A DNA stretch of 64,000 nt from Pseudomonas sp. A-RE-19 (GTDB lineage Bacteria > Pseudomonadota > Gammaproteobacteria > Pseudomonadales > Pseudomonadaceae): contig NZ_JAHBDQ010000022.1 in the NCBI RefSeq assembly GCF_019956555.1, positions 1 to 64,000 of the forward strand. The letters run 5' to 3'. Positions within the stretch are counted from its first letter, which is position 1; every line of letters starts with the position of its first letter. Positions 1-8,700 of the stretch are shown in pieces. The notes under the pieces were generated by a model that worked only from the letters and a program-made list of their open reading frames with translations, was not told the origin of the DNA and did not search any database. The position numbers and the translations under genes are program-made.

Positions 1-76
1 CTGCCGCAGGCTGCGATCTTTTGACTTTGCGTTTAAAACAAGATCAAAAGATCGCAGCCTGCGGCAGCTCCTACAG
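1..76. repeat. REP doublet, 'gatcgcag' family (cut by window edge)
   Basis: Two inverted arms (1-22 and 46-67) pair almost perfectly around a short AT-rich loop. Each arm carries the GATCGCAGCCT core also found at 1639, 23864 and 32115. This is a typical Pseudomonas intergenic REP pair lying downstream of thrH. The first arm begins at the first base of the window, so the element may extend further left. Confidence 0.85.
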
Positions 77-85
77 GGATCGGGT

Positions 86-703
86 TTACAGGCTCAAATT
101 TCGATTCGAAGCCTTGATGAACTCCTGCTTCAACTCGGCAAAGCTGTGCACCGCCGGGAATTGCGGAAACTCACGAATCACATTGTCCGGCGCATGGAAC
201 AGAATGCCTGCATCGGCCTCGCCCAGCATGGTCGTATCGTTGTAGGAATCCCCCGCCGCGATCACCCGGTAGTAGAGGCTCTTGAACGCCAATACCGACT
301 GACGCTTGGGATCTTTCTGACGCAACTGATAGCCCGTGACCCGCCCGGAATCGTCGGTAATCAGACGATGGCAGAGCAAGGTCGGGAAGCCCAACTGGCA
401 CATCAGCGGCTGGGAGAATTCGTAAAAGGTGTCCGACAGAATCACCACCTGAAAGCGCTCACGCAGCCAGTCGACGAATTCGCCGGCGCCTTCCAGGGGC
501 TTGAGCGTGGCGATCACTTCCTGGATATCGGAAAGCTTCAGGCCGTGCTCATCGAGAATCCGCAGGCGCTGCTTCATCAACACGTCGTAGTCGGGAATAT
601 CCCGAGTGGTGGCCCTTAGGGAGTCGATCCCGGTTTTTTCGGCAAAGGCGATCCAGATTTCCGGGACCAGCACACCTTCAAGATCCAGACAGGCAATTTC
701 CAC
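86..703 (-). CDS. thrH: Phosphoserine phosphatase / homoserine phosphotransferase ThrH
   Basis: HAD-superfamily enzyme of 205 residues, the usual ThrH length. It dephosphorylates phosphoserine for serine synthesis and can transfer the phosphate to homoserine, bypassing ThrB. The N-terminal DLEGVLVPE carries the nucleophilic Asp7 and the acid/base Glu9. The C-terminal half has the HAD motif AAGDSYNDTTML, which binds Mg2+. The reading frame stays open upstream to 808, but the start is placed at the GTG at 703: the protein then begins VEIACLDLEG as in the family, and a GGAG lies about 8 bases before it. The gene is divergent from cysH across 174 bases. Cytoplasmic. Identification is secure from motif and length. 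Confidence 0.93.
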   Translation of the reverse strand: MEIACLDLEGVLVPEIWIAFAEKTGIDSLRATTRDIPDYDVLMKQRLRILDEHGLKLSDIQEVIATLKPLEGAGEFVDWLRERFQVVILSDTFYEFSQPLMCQLGFPTLLCHRLITDDSGRVTGYQLRQKDPKRQSVLAFKSLYYRVIAAGDSYNDTTMLGEADAGILFHAPDNVIREFPQFPAVHSFAELKQEFIKASNRNLSL

Positions 704-877
704 AAGACACTCCCATTTTGTACTGTTTATTGAGTCGAGCGAGCAAAAGGACTGCCGAACTCTAGCGACTGCCCTCCCTCTGTGCAACGCAGAGGGCACA
801 CCAGCCACCGCAGGATTTTGTTACCATCAGGCACATATAGAGCGCCCAGCGCCACCGACCTGTAGGAAGCCGCCCTG
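704..877. promoter_or_regulatory. Divergent thrH-cysH intergenic region
   Basis: This 174-base gap separates the thrH and cysH start codons and must hold both promoters. The cysH ribosome site is AGGA about 10 bases before its ATG. I see no strong operator palindrome here. Any sulfur-responsive control of cysH, for example CysB binding, is inference from known biology and not read from the sequence. Confidence 0.5.
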
Positions 878-1618
878 ATGAGCCCATCGTTCGATGTTGT
901 GGAACTCGCCACGACCTATGCCAACAAATCCGCCCAGGACATCCTGAAACTCGCGTTCGCCGAGTTCGGCGATGACCTGTGGATATCTTTCAGCGGCGCC
1001 GAGGATGTGGTGCTGGTGGACATGGCCTGGAAGCTGAACAAGAACGTCAAAGTGTTCAGCCTCGACACCGGCCGCTTGCACCCCGAGACCTATCGCTTCA
1101 TTGATCAGGTACGCGAGCACTACAAGATCGACATCGAATTGGTGTCGCCGGACCACACCAAGCTCGAACCTTTCGTGAAGGAAAAGGGCTTGTTCAGCTT
1201 CTACAAGGACGGTCATGGCGAGTGCTGCGGCATCCGCAAGATCGAGCCGCTGCGTCGCAAGCTGTCCGGCGTGACCGCCTGGGCCACCGGCCAGCGTCGG
1301 GACCAGAGCCCGGGTACCCGCAGCGCCGTCGCGGTGCTGGAAATCGACACTGCGTTTTCCACCCCGGAACGCACCCTGTACAAATTCAACCCGCTGGCAC
1401 AAATGACCAGCGAAGAGATCTGGGGTTACATCCGCATGCTGGAATTGCCGTACAACAGCCTGCATGAGCGCGGGTTCATCAGCATCGGCTGTGAGCCTTG
1501 CACCCGTCCGGTGTTGCCGAACCAGCACGAGCGCGAAGGTCGTTGGTGGTGGGAAGAAGCCACGCAGAAAGAATGCGGCCTGCATGCGGGCAATATCATC
1601 AGCAAATCCAAAGCCTGA
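878..1618 (+). CDS. cysH: Assimilatory adenylyl-sulfate (APS) reductase CysH
   Basis: Reduces activated sulfate to sulfite with thioredoxin in cysteine biosynthesis. The 246-residue protein has the adenylyl-binding SFSGAED loop near residue 37. The paired Cys116-Cys117 and Cys205-x-x-Cys208 ligate a [4Fe-4S] cluster. The catalytic Cys233 lies in the C-terminal KECGLH tail. The four cluster cysteines mark it as the APS-using plant/Pseudomonas type rather than the cluster-free PAPS reductase of enterobacteria. It starts at the ATG at 878 behind AGGA. It is a single gene followed by a REP doublet. Assignment is strong; substrate preference follows from the cysteine pattern. Confidence 0.95.
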   Translation: MSPSFDVVELATTYANKSAQDILKLAFAEFGDDLWISFSGAEDVVLVDMAWKLNKNVKVFSLDTGRLHPETYRFIDQVREHYKIDIELVSPDHTKLEPFVKEKGLFSFYKDGHGECCGIRKIEPLRRKLSGVTAWATGQRRDQSPGTRSAVAVLEIDTAFSTPERTLYKFNPLAQMTSEEIWGYIRMLELPYNSLHERGFISIGCEPCTRPVLPNQHEREGRWWWEEATQKECGLHAGNIISKSKA

Positions 1619-1638
1619 TAGAGCAACTGACGCCGAAA

Positions 1639-1746
1639 ATCAAAAGATCGCAGGCTTCGCCAGCGCCTACGCCAACCGTGTACACCCGTGATGCTGCGGC
1701 GTACGCAACTTCCGTAGGAGCTGCCGAAGGCTGCGATCTTTTGATC
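1639..1746. repeat. REP doublet, 'gatcgcag' family
   Basis: Arms at about 1639-1670 and 1711-1746 form an inverted pair with AAGATCGCAG/CTGCGATCTT cores. The left arm is diverged ('caggcttcgccagcgc') compared with the right one. The element lies between cysH and the degraded permease. Confidence 0.8.
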
Positions 1747-1849
1747 TGAAAAATCTGCACACAGAAATGTCATCATGGGTGCCATATCTGTGTGCACTTT
1801 TCATTTCAGCGCCCCGAAAAATCGCCTCCTGCCCTGACTTCCCCAGTCG

Positions 1850-2056
1850 CAACGAAGACCCAATGGCGATGATGACTACAACCTTTGCGTCAATTTACGT
1901 GTCGTGGTGGCGTTCATTCCGGCAGCCTTTATCGCCATTGCCTTGGCCCTGGCGCCAGGTTTCGACAGTGTTTCGCCGTTCTCCTGGCTGATTGGCGCCG
2001 CGATTGCAGGGATGCTCGGCCCGGCAACGTCGGGCTGCAGAACCACCTCGCTATAA
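1850..2056 (+). pseudogene. C-terminal remnant of an NCS1-type nucleobase/hydantoin permease
   Basis: The frame ending at the TAA at 2054-2056 reads, from about 1868, a hydrophilic DDDYNLCVNLR stretch. Hydrophobic stretches VVVAFIPAAFIAIALALAPGF and SPFSWLIGAAIAGML follow. That is the charged loop plus last membrane spans expected at the C-terminus of NCS1 permeases. No start codon, ribosome site or upstream transporter sequence is present; the 100 bases before it look random. The family call is from recognition of this pattern and should be checked. The racemase gene begins 11 bases after its stop, as in permease-racemase operons, so a permease was probably deleted from in front of the racemase. 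Confidence 0.6.
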
Positions 2057-2067
2057 AAGGACCTCCC

Positions 2068-2796
2068 ATGCGAATTCTCGTGGTCAACGTCAACACCACC
2101 GAATCCATTACCCAGGCCATCGCCCGTCAGGCTCGATCCGTGGCCTCACCCGGCACGGAAATCATCGGCCTGACACCGCATTTTGGTGCCGACTCCATCG
2201 AAGGCAATTTCGAAAGTTATCTGGCTGCTATTGCGGTGATGGATCGGGTCATGTCCTATGACCAGCCCTTTGATGCGGTGATTCAGGCCGGTTATGGCGA
2301 GCACGGCCGCGAAGGTTTGCAGGAGCTGCTCAACGTGCCGGTGGTGGACATCACCGATGCCGGCGCCAGCACCGCGATGTTCCTCGGCCATGCGTACTCG
2401 GTGGTTACCACCCTGGACCGCACCGTGCCACTGATCGAGGATCGCCTCAAACTGTCCGGCCTCTGGGACCGTTGTGCGTCGGTGCGGGCCAGCGGGCTGG
2501 CGGTGCTGGAGCTGGAATCCGATCCAGAGCGTGCGCTGGAGGCGATTGTCCGGCAGGCGGAACTGGCGGTGAGTGAAGACAAGGCCGAGGTGATCTGCCT
2601 GGGCTGCGGCGGCATGGCCGGGCTGGATGAGCAGATCCGTCAGCGCACCGGCGTGCCGGTGGTGGATGGCGTGACGGCGGCGGTGACCATTGCCGAATCG
2701 CTGGTACGGTTGGGGTTGTCGACGTCGAAAGTGCGGACGTATGCGACGCCTCGGCCGAAGACCATTATTGGTTGGCCGGGGCGGTTTGGCAGATAA
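2068..2796 (+). CDS. Hydantoin/allantoin-type racemase (Asp/Glu racemase family)
   Basis: A 242-residue member of the aspartate/glutamate racemase superfamily, closest by eye to hydantoin and allantoin racemases that interconvert enantiomers of 5-substituted hydantoins. The start MRILVVNVNT at the ATG at 2068 follows AAAGGACC; the longer open frame from 1885 covers the permease remnant. The family uses two cysteines. The second is present in the CLGCGGM segment (Cys177 or Cys180), but the first, normally in an ACFGDPG-like turn, is replaced by Gly75 in AGYGEHG. The protein may therefore have altered chemistry or belong to a subfamily with another acid/base. A degraded permease precedes it. 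Purine or hydantoin use is inference. Confidence 0.75.
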   Translation: MRILVVNVNTTESITQAIARQARSVASPGTEIIGLTPHFGADSIEGNFESYLAAIAVMDRVMSYDQPFDAVIQAGYGEHGREGLQELLNVPVVDITDAGASTAMFLGHAYSVVTTLDRTVPLIEDRLKLSGLWDRCASVRASGLAVLELESDPERALEAIVRQAELAVSEDKAEVICLGCGGMAGLDEQIRQRTGVPVVDGVTAAVTIAESLVRLGLSTSKVRTYATPRPKTIIGWPGRFGR

Positions 2797-2810
2797 ACCG
2801 CGTTATCGTT

Positions 2811-2880
2811 CATCGCGGGCAAGCCACGCTCCCACAGGGTTTTGCACAACACCCTGTGGGAGCGCAGCTTGCCCGCGATG
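2811..2880. repeat. REP doublet, 'cgcgggcaagc' family
   Basis: Perfectly opposed arms at 2811-2839 and 2852-2880 (CATCGCGGGCAAGC... / ...GCTTGCCCGCGATG). They lie between the racemase and the convergent LysR gene, where they could also act as a transcription roadblock. Confidence 0.9.
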
Positions 2881-2905
2881 GCCATACCTCGGTCTTATGC
2901 CAGGC

Positions 2906-3829
2906 TCAAAGCGCACTAAACCTCTGCCCCAACCCCTGCTCCGCAAACTGCTCAATGATGAAATCGACAAACGCCCGGGTCTTGCCCGGCAGCAGTTTGT
3001 GCTCGGCGTAATAGATAGAGATGTTGCCGTCGTCGACATACCAGTCGGGCAACACCCGCTGCAACGTTTCGGCATCCAGATAGCCCACGGCGAACGGCAT
3101 GCCGACCAACGCGATGCCCAGCCCCTGGGCCGCCGCGGCACAAGCGGCTTCCGAGTCGCTCATGGTCATCCGCGCCTTGAGCGTCAGCGGGCTGTGTTGC
3201 CGGGTGCGACTGGTCAACTGCCAGGAACGCACGCGCCCCGTCTGCGGCGAGCGTATCAAGATGCCATCGTGTTTTTTGAGGTCGTCGGGTTCGATGATCG
3301 TCTCGTGCCCTGCCAAGTACTCGGCTGAGGCCACCAACACCCGATGAGCGGACGTCAGCTTGCGCGCCACCACGCCTTGGGGCAGCTCGAATCCGCCACC
3401 AATCGCCGCATCGAAACCCTGGCCGATCAGGTCAACCTGGCGGTTGTCGAAATGCCAGTCCGGGTTGATCGCCGGAAAGCGCCGCAGGAACTCGCCCAGC
3501 AACGGCACGATGTACAAACGTCCGAACACCGTCCCCATACTGACCTTGAGCGTGCCTGCCGGACGTCCTTCGGCACTGGCCAGGTTGGCCACGGCATTCT
3601 GGATCGTGTGCAGGCTGGCGCTGACTTCGCCGAGAAACAACTGGCCGGCCTCAGTCAGCGTCAGGCTGCGCGTACTACGCTGGAACAACCGCACACCCAG
3701 TCGTGCCTCCAGCTTGGCGACGCTCTTGCCCACCGCCGCCGGCGTCAGGCTCAAGCGCCGCGCAGCTTCGGCGAAGCTGCCAACTTCGGCGCTGCGCACG
3801 AAGCATTCGATACTGCTGAAGGTTTCCAT
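2906..3829 (-). CDS. LysR-family transcriptional regulator
   Basis: A 307-residue LysR regulator. The N-terminal winged helix-turn-helix spans roughly residues 16-60 (SFAEAARRLSLTPAAVGK, then the RSTRSLTLTEAG wing), followed by an inducer-binding domain. The ATG at 3829 gives the standard METFSSIECF opening; a GTG at 3838 is an alternative and neither has a strong ribosome site. It is divergent from the SDR gene at 3954 across 124 bases, the classic arrangement in which a LysR protein controls its neighbour and itself. Its effector is unknown. Confidence 0.88.
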   Translation of the reverse strand: METFSSIECFVRSAEVGSFAEAARRLSLTPAAVGKSVAKLEARLGVRLFQRSTRSLTLTEAGQLFLGEVSASLHTIQNAVANLASAEGRPAGTLKVSMGTVFGRLYIVPLLGEFLRRFPAINPDWHFDNRQVDLIGQGFDAAIGGGFELPQGVVARKLTSAHRVLVASAEYLAGHETIIEPDDLKKHDGILIRSPQTGRVRSWQLTSRTRQHSPLTLKARMTMSDSEAACAAAAQGLGIALVGMPFAVGYLDAETLQRVLPDWYVDDGNISIYYAEHKLLPGKTRAFVDFIIEQFAEQGLGQRFSAL

Positions 3830-3953
3830 AGGCACCACTATAAACTTTTGGTTTACACAGACTATAGCAATGACGGTCTACCCTCAGGGTAATGCGAGGC
3901 CGATACTCGACTCCGACAACAAGGCAGCCCGCCTTGAATTTCTGGAGATCGAC
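3830..3953. promoter_or_regulatory. LysR/SDR divergent control region
   Basis: The 124 bases between the two divergent starts should contain both promoters and the LysR T-N11-A box. A GGAG ribosome site precedes the SDR start. I cannot single out one operator with confidence. Confidence 0.45.
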
Positions 3954-4700
3954 ATGACCACTCAACACCTCAGCGGTAAAGTAGCTCTGATTCAAGGCGG
4001 TTCACGCGGCATCGGTGCTGCCATCGTCAAACGCCTGGCCGCAGAAGGCGCTACCGTCGCCTTCACTTACGTCAGCTCCACCGCCAAAGCCGAAGAGCTG
4101 CAAAACAGCATCATCACCGCCGGCGGCAAAGCCCTGGCCATCAAGGCCGACAGCGCCGATGCCGTCGCCATTCGCAATGCCGTGAACGCCACCGTCGAAG
4201 CCTTCGGTCGCCTGGACATCCTGGTCAACAACGCAGGCGTTCTGGCTGTCGCACCGCTGGAAGACTTCAAACTCGAAGATTTCGACCAGACCCTGGCCAT
4301 CAACGTACGTAGCGTGTTCATCGCCACCCAGGAAGCAGCCAAACACATGACCGAAGGCGGTCGTATCATCAACATCGGCAGCACCAACGCCGAGCGCATG
4401 CCCTTTGCCGGTGGCGGCCCGTACGCCATGAGCAAATCGGCGCTGGTCGGCCTGACCAAAGGCCTGGCTCGCGATCTCGGCCCACGGGGTATCACCATCA
4501 ATAACGTGCAACCCGGCCCGGTCGACACCGACATGAACCCCGCCAGCGGTGACTTCGCCGAAAGCCTGATCCCGCTGATGGCTGTGGGCCGTTACGGCAA
4601 AGTGGAAGAAATCGCCAGCTTCGTCGCCTACCTTGTCGGTCCCGAAGCCGGCTACATCACCGGTGCCAGCCTGACCATCGACGGTGGTTTCGGCGCCTGA
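3954..4700 (+). CDS. SDR-family oxidoreductase (BdcA-like)
   Basis: A 248-residue classical short-chain dehydrogenase. It has the NAD(P)-binding GGSRGIG (residues 15-21), NNAG (92-95), the catalytic Ser143 region (IGST) and Tyr157-x-x-x-Lys161 (YAMSK). It ends in the conserved SLTIDGGFGA. The segments ALIQGGSRGIGAAIV, the NAERMP stretch and the NNVQPGPVDTDMNP stretch resemble E. coli BdcA, an SDR reported to bind cyclic-di-GMP and affect biofilm dispersal. This relation is from memory of the family, not a search. Start is the ATG at 3954 behind TGGAG. Divergent from the LysR gene and followed by a strong terminator, so it is a single-gene unit. Substrate unknown. Confidence 0.85.
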   Translation: MTTQHLSGKVALIQGGSRGIGAAIVKRLAAEGATVAFTYVSSTAKAEELQNSIITAGGKALAIKADSADAVAIRNAVNATVEAFGRLDILVNNAGVLAVAPLEDFKLEDFDQTLAINVRSVFIATQEAAKHMTEGGRIINIGSTNAERMPFAGGGPYAMSKSALVGLTKGLARDLGPRGITINNVQPGPVDTDMNPASGDFAESLIPLMAVGRYGKVEEIASFVAYLVGPEAGYITGASLTIDGGFGA

Positions 4701-4718
4701 TACGCAGTTGATTGAAAC

Positions 4719-4752
4719 AAAAACGCCGGCAACAGGTTGCCGGCGTTTTTTT
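4719..4752 (+). terminator. Rho-independent terminator after the SDR gene
   Basis: A 12-base stem (AAACGCCGGCAAC / TTGCCGGCGTTT) with a 3-base loop and a run of seven T. It may also serve the convergent HAD gene. Confidence 0.9.
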
Positions 4753-4773
4753 GTGCCCGGAATTATCGAGAGG

Positions 4774-5469
4774 TCAGGCCCACTCGAGTGCCGGCAGACC
4801 ACATGCACCGGGCTTGAACGCCTTCAGCGTACGAAGAATGCCATCGGCATGTGCGTATTTTTCGTCGGCCATCGCCGCATCCGGGATCGCAATCGCCGTC
4901 ATCCCCGCCGCTTTCGCTGCAGTGACGCCGAACGGTGAGTCTTCGAACACCAGACAATCCCCGGGCGCGACACCCAGACGCCGCGCCGCCGTCAGGAAGA
5001 TATCCGGCGCCGGTTTGGCCGCGCCCACTTCCGGGTCGTCAGCGGTAACAATGAAGTCGAACAGCGCGAACCAGTCACGGTGCAAGGTGGTTTTCTGGCC
5101 GAACGACTGACGCGAAGAACTGGTGCCCACCGCGATAGGAATGTTGTTGGCCTTCAAGTGCCGAACCAGCTCTTCTGCACCTGGCATCGCCAACGCTGTC
5201 GGAAAACGTTCGCGCATCAAGGGCTCACGGATCACCAGAAACTCTTCGGCGGTGATCGGCAGATCCAGTGCCTCGACCACATAGCGCGCCAAATCACCCG
5301 CGCCACGACCGATGATGTTCTGTTTGACGCTCCAGTCGAAGGTCCGGCCATAACGCTCGGCAATGATGGACGTGACCTCGGTGTAGATGCCCTCGGTGTC
5401 CAGCAACAAGCCGTCCATATCGAAAATCACGGCCTTGATCGGGCCAAACTCATCCAAGGGTGCATTCAT
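4774..5469 (-). CDS. HAD-IA family phosphatase / phosphoglucomutase-like hydrolase
   Basis: A 231-residue HAD hydrolase with all four motifs: DMDGLLLDTEG (Asp17 nucleophile, Asp19), GTSSS (motif II), the K of GAAKPAPDIF (motif III) and VFEDSPFGV (motif IV). The helical cap between motifs I and II is of the beta-phosphoglucomutase / GPP-phosphatase type. Likely substrates are small sugar or polyol phosphates; the exact one cannot be told. Start is the ATG at 5469. Convergent with the SDR gene, whose terminator lies between them. No operon partner is visible. Confidence 0.85.
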   Translation of the reverse strand: MNAPLDEFGPIKAVIFDMDGLLLDTEGIYTEVTSIIAERYGRTFDWSVKQNIIGRGAGDLARYVVEALDLPITAEEFLVIREPLMRERFPTALAMPGAEELVRHLKANNIPIAVGTSSSRQSFGQKTTLHRDWFALFDFIVTADDPEVGAAKPAPDIFLTAARRLGVAPGDCLVFEDSPFGVTAAKAAGMTAIAIPDAAMADEKYAHADGILRTLKAFKPGACGLPALEWA

Positions 5470-5733
5470 CGCATCTGATCCGTTTTCTCATAACATCCCA
5501 GGAGCGGCTCAGGCACGACCGGGTCTGTGATGGATTAAAGGGTTCAGCAGCATAGCGAGCACGGTTGGCAGAGAGCAACGGGCAATGCCTGAGGGATACA
5601 AAAAACCTTCGCCACGGTGTGCTCCCTGATTTAGCGATTTTCCCTACACCAAACACCTCCTTTCCCGACTTCTTTCCTTGCTGATCCCCCGCAAAGTCTC
5701 GCGTTCCAAATTGATCAGCGCGAGGGAGTGCGA
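5470..5733. other. Intergenic region before the RHS gene
   Basis: These 264 bases separate the divergent HAD and RHS genes. A 68-codon open frame on the minus strand here has atypical composition and no ribosome site, and I reject it. I see no repeat. The RHS ribosome site GAGGGAG is at 5722-5728. Confidence 0.4.
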
Positions 5734-8700
5734 ATGTTCGAACCTGACAAGGTCCTGGCCTTGAACAATGCCATCGGCCTGTTGGTGGTCGCTGCCATGA
5801 ACCCCGAGCAGCCGGACCTCGAAGCGCTGCTCGGTGATTTCCGACTCTGCCTCAACGACTACGAGGCCTGGGCGGAAAAGTTCTGGACCGGTGGGGCACT
5901 GAATGTCGAGCAAGTGTTCAAGGTCGGCAACGACGTCCGGCTCAGCGCGCCAAAGGATTCCACCGCCCCTGTCAGTTCGACGCTCGCCATGTGCCCCGCC
6001 AGCGGTCCGTTGACCCTGGTGCACCTGTTTGAGGCCGCGCGCTTCGTGCCGATCGGCGATACGCCAGTGATGCTCGAACCGGTTATCTCGCAGCGTAATG
6101 GTGAACTGGTGTTCGGTGAGCCCGTCCACGAAACCATCGGCCCCAGCGGCATCCTCGAAATCCCTGAATGCTGGCGCGGCCAGCGTTATCGCATCACCTT
6201 CTTTCCCAATGTTTCCGCCGGGCACGTCAAAGCGCTCTATGCCTCCTATCAAAGCGTGATCGGCGAGCTGGAAGGCTGGTTGCGCAATGAATGGGCGAGC
6301 GAATTCCAGCCCTTGTGGGCAGGGTTTTCCGAGGCAGGGTTCACCCAGCGCTACGGCATGCTGCAACAGGCTGACTGGCGCGGCTTCGAGCATTCGCTGC
6401 AAGGTTTGTGGGACAACGTGAAGCAGGTCTACGCACTGGTGGCAGACCTTCAAGCCAACAGCGAAAAACTCCTTGAATACCTGACCCAAGGCGAGCTTGA
6501 AACACTGCTGAACGCTTCGGCTGAAGCCATCGCCAATGTACTGCTGATGCTGAGCGATGAGCCGTTGATGTTCATCCATCTCGCGGCCTTCACCAGTTGG
6601 TTGAGGATGTTGCCGCCGCAGTACATCGCCGAAGTCGTGGCGCAAATTCGTACAGAACTGTTGATCAGTTTCCTGCTGGTACGCCTCACCGGCCCTACGG
6701 GCCTGAAGCTCGGCATGAGCGCCAAAGTACTGAGCAAGATCAAGTCCCAACGGGCTCGACAGTGGTTGGCGGCGGCCAGTTTGCGGCTGGCCGAACTGAC
6801 GGCCAGATCCGACCTGACAGCCCACGCTGGCGCGCTCAAACCGCTCGTGGTCAGCGCGCGCAATGCTCCGCTGAAACCGGCACCGACGGTTCCGTTACAG
6901 ATCAGTGCCGGCGACTCACCAGTCGTACGGGTGAACAATCCCGTCACGATCGCTCGTGACAAGTCAGAAGCCATGACCCGGCTGGGCCGTCACGAACCTC
7001 ACGACGACGCACCGAATCAGGCGAAAAACCCCAACGGCGACAGCGCCACTTGCGTGCCGTCCACCTGCAAGAACGGTTGCCCGGTGTCGATGGTCACCGG
7101 CGAAGAACTGCTGACCCTGACCGACGGTTCGCTGGACGGGATTCTGCCGTTCGACTTTACCCGGCTCTACCGCACCAGCGCGGTAGAGATCGATTGCGGG
7201 CTGGGCTGGGGCTGGAGCCATTCGCTGGCGCAGCGGTTGGAGCTGGACGATAAACAGGTCGTCTGGATCGACCATGAAAACCGTCGTACGACGTTTCCGC
7301 TGCCAAGCGTCGAGCGCCCGGTGATCCACAACAGCCTTTCGCGGGCGGCGATTTACCTTGGGGACGAGCCGGAAGAGTTGATTCTGGCGTTGGCCGGCGC
7401 GACGAGCCGGTTCTACCACTTTCATAACGGTCGGCTGACGGCGATCAGTGATGCCTACGGCAACCGTCTCCACATTACTCGTGACCGTCAGGATCGTATT
7501 CAACGCCTCGATAACGGCGCGGGTCGCTCGCTGCTGTTGCGCTATGAACGCAGGCATCTCGTCGCCGTCGAATACCAGTCGTTTCACCCCGGCAATGCCA
7601 CAGGTGAAACCTGGCGTACCGAGCAGACACTGGTTTTCTATCGCTACGACGCCCGTCAACGCTTGATCGAAGCGAGCAATGCCGCCGGGGAAAGCGAGCG
7701 TTACGACTACGACGACCGGCATGTGATCCTGCAGCGGCAACTGGCCGGTGGGGCGAGTTTCTTCTGGGAGTGGGAAAGGTCGGGCAAGGCGGCGCGCTGC
7801 GTCCGGCACTGGGCGTCGTTTTCGCAGATGGACACGCGGTACGTCTGGGATGACCGAGGCGGCGTCACCGTCCAGAACGTTGATGGCAGCGAAGAGGTTT
7901 ACGTCCACGATGACCGGGCGCGGTTGGTGCGCAAGGTCGAGCTGGATGGTGGCGAACACCTCAAGGCCTATGACGATCAGGGTCGGCTGATTGCCGAGCA
8001 GGATCCGCTGGGGGCCGTCACCGAATACCGCTATGACGAAGTCGGACGGTTGGTGGCGCTGATTCCGCCGGAAGACGAGCCAACGGCCTACGAGTACCGC
8101 AATGGTTTCCTGCATGCGCGCTATCGCGGTAAAGCGGAGTGGAAATATCAGCGCAATGCGCAGGGGGATGTCACCGAAGCGACCGATCCCGATGGTCAGG
8201 TCACCCATTATCACTACGACCCTCAGGGGCGCTTACTGTCGATCCGCTACCCGGACACCAGCCGGCATGTGTTCGTCTGGAATGCCTTGGGCCAGTTGCT
8301 CGAGGAAACGCTGCCGGACGGCGGGCAGCGCAAGTTTTCCTACGATGCGCTGGGGCGGCAGACGACCCGTCAGGACGAACACGGTGCGCTCACCCAGTAC
8401 CAATGGGATGCCGTCGGCCGACTGATCCAGACGACTTTGCCTACCGGTGCCACTCGCGCTTTCAGCTACAACGCTTACGGCAAGATCACCGCCGAACGCG
8501 ATGAGCTCGGCCGCATCACCCGCTACGAATACGTCGACGACCTGCATCTGGTCAGCCGCCGGATCAACCCCGACGGCACGCAGCTCAAATACCGCTACGA
8601 CAACGCGCAGCTGTTGCTCACGGAAATCGAAAACGAATCCGGCGAAAAATATCGCCTGGACTACACACCCAACGGATTGATCCGACAGGAAACTGGCTTC

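Noticed and set aside
3360..3953. A plus-strand frame open from 3360 into the SDR gene, suggesting a 446-residue protein
   Set aside because: The upstream part is antisense to the LysR gene; the SDR start is fixed by its GGAG site at 3954 and the family N-terminus.
5644..6825. A 393-codon minus-strand frame across the start of the RHS gene
   Set aside because: It is antisense to the strongly coding RHS frame; composition is Gln/Leu-rich shadow sequence with no motif.
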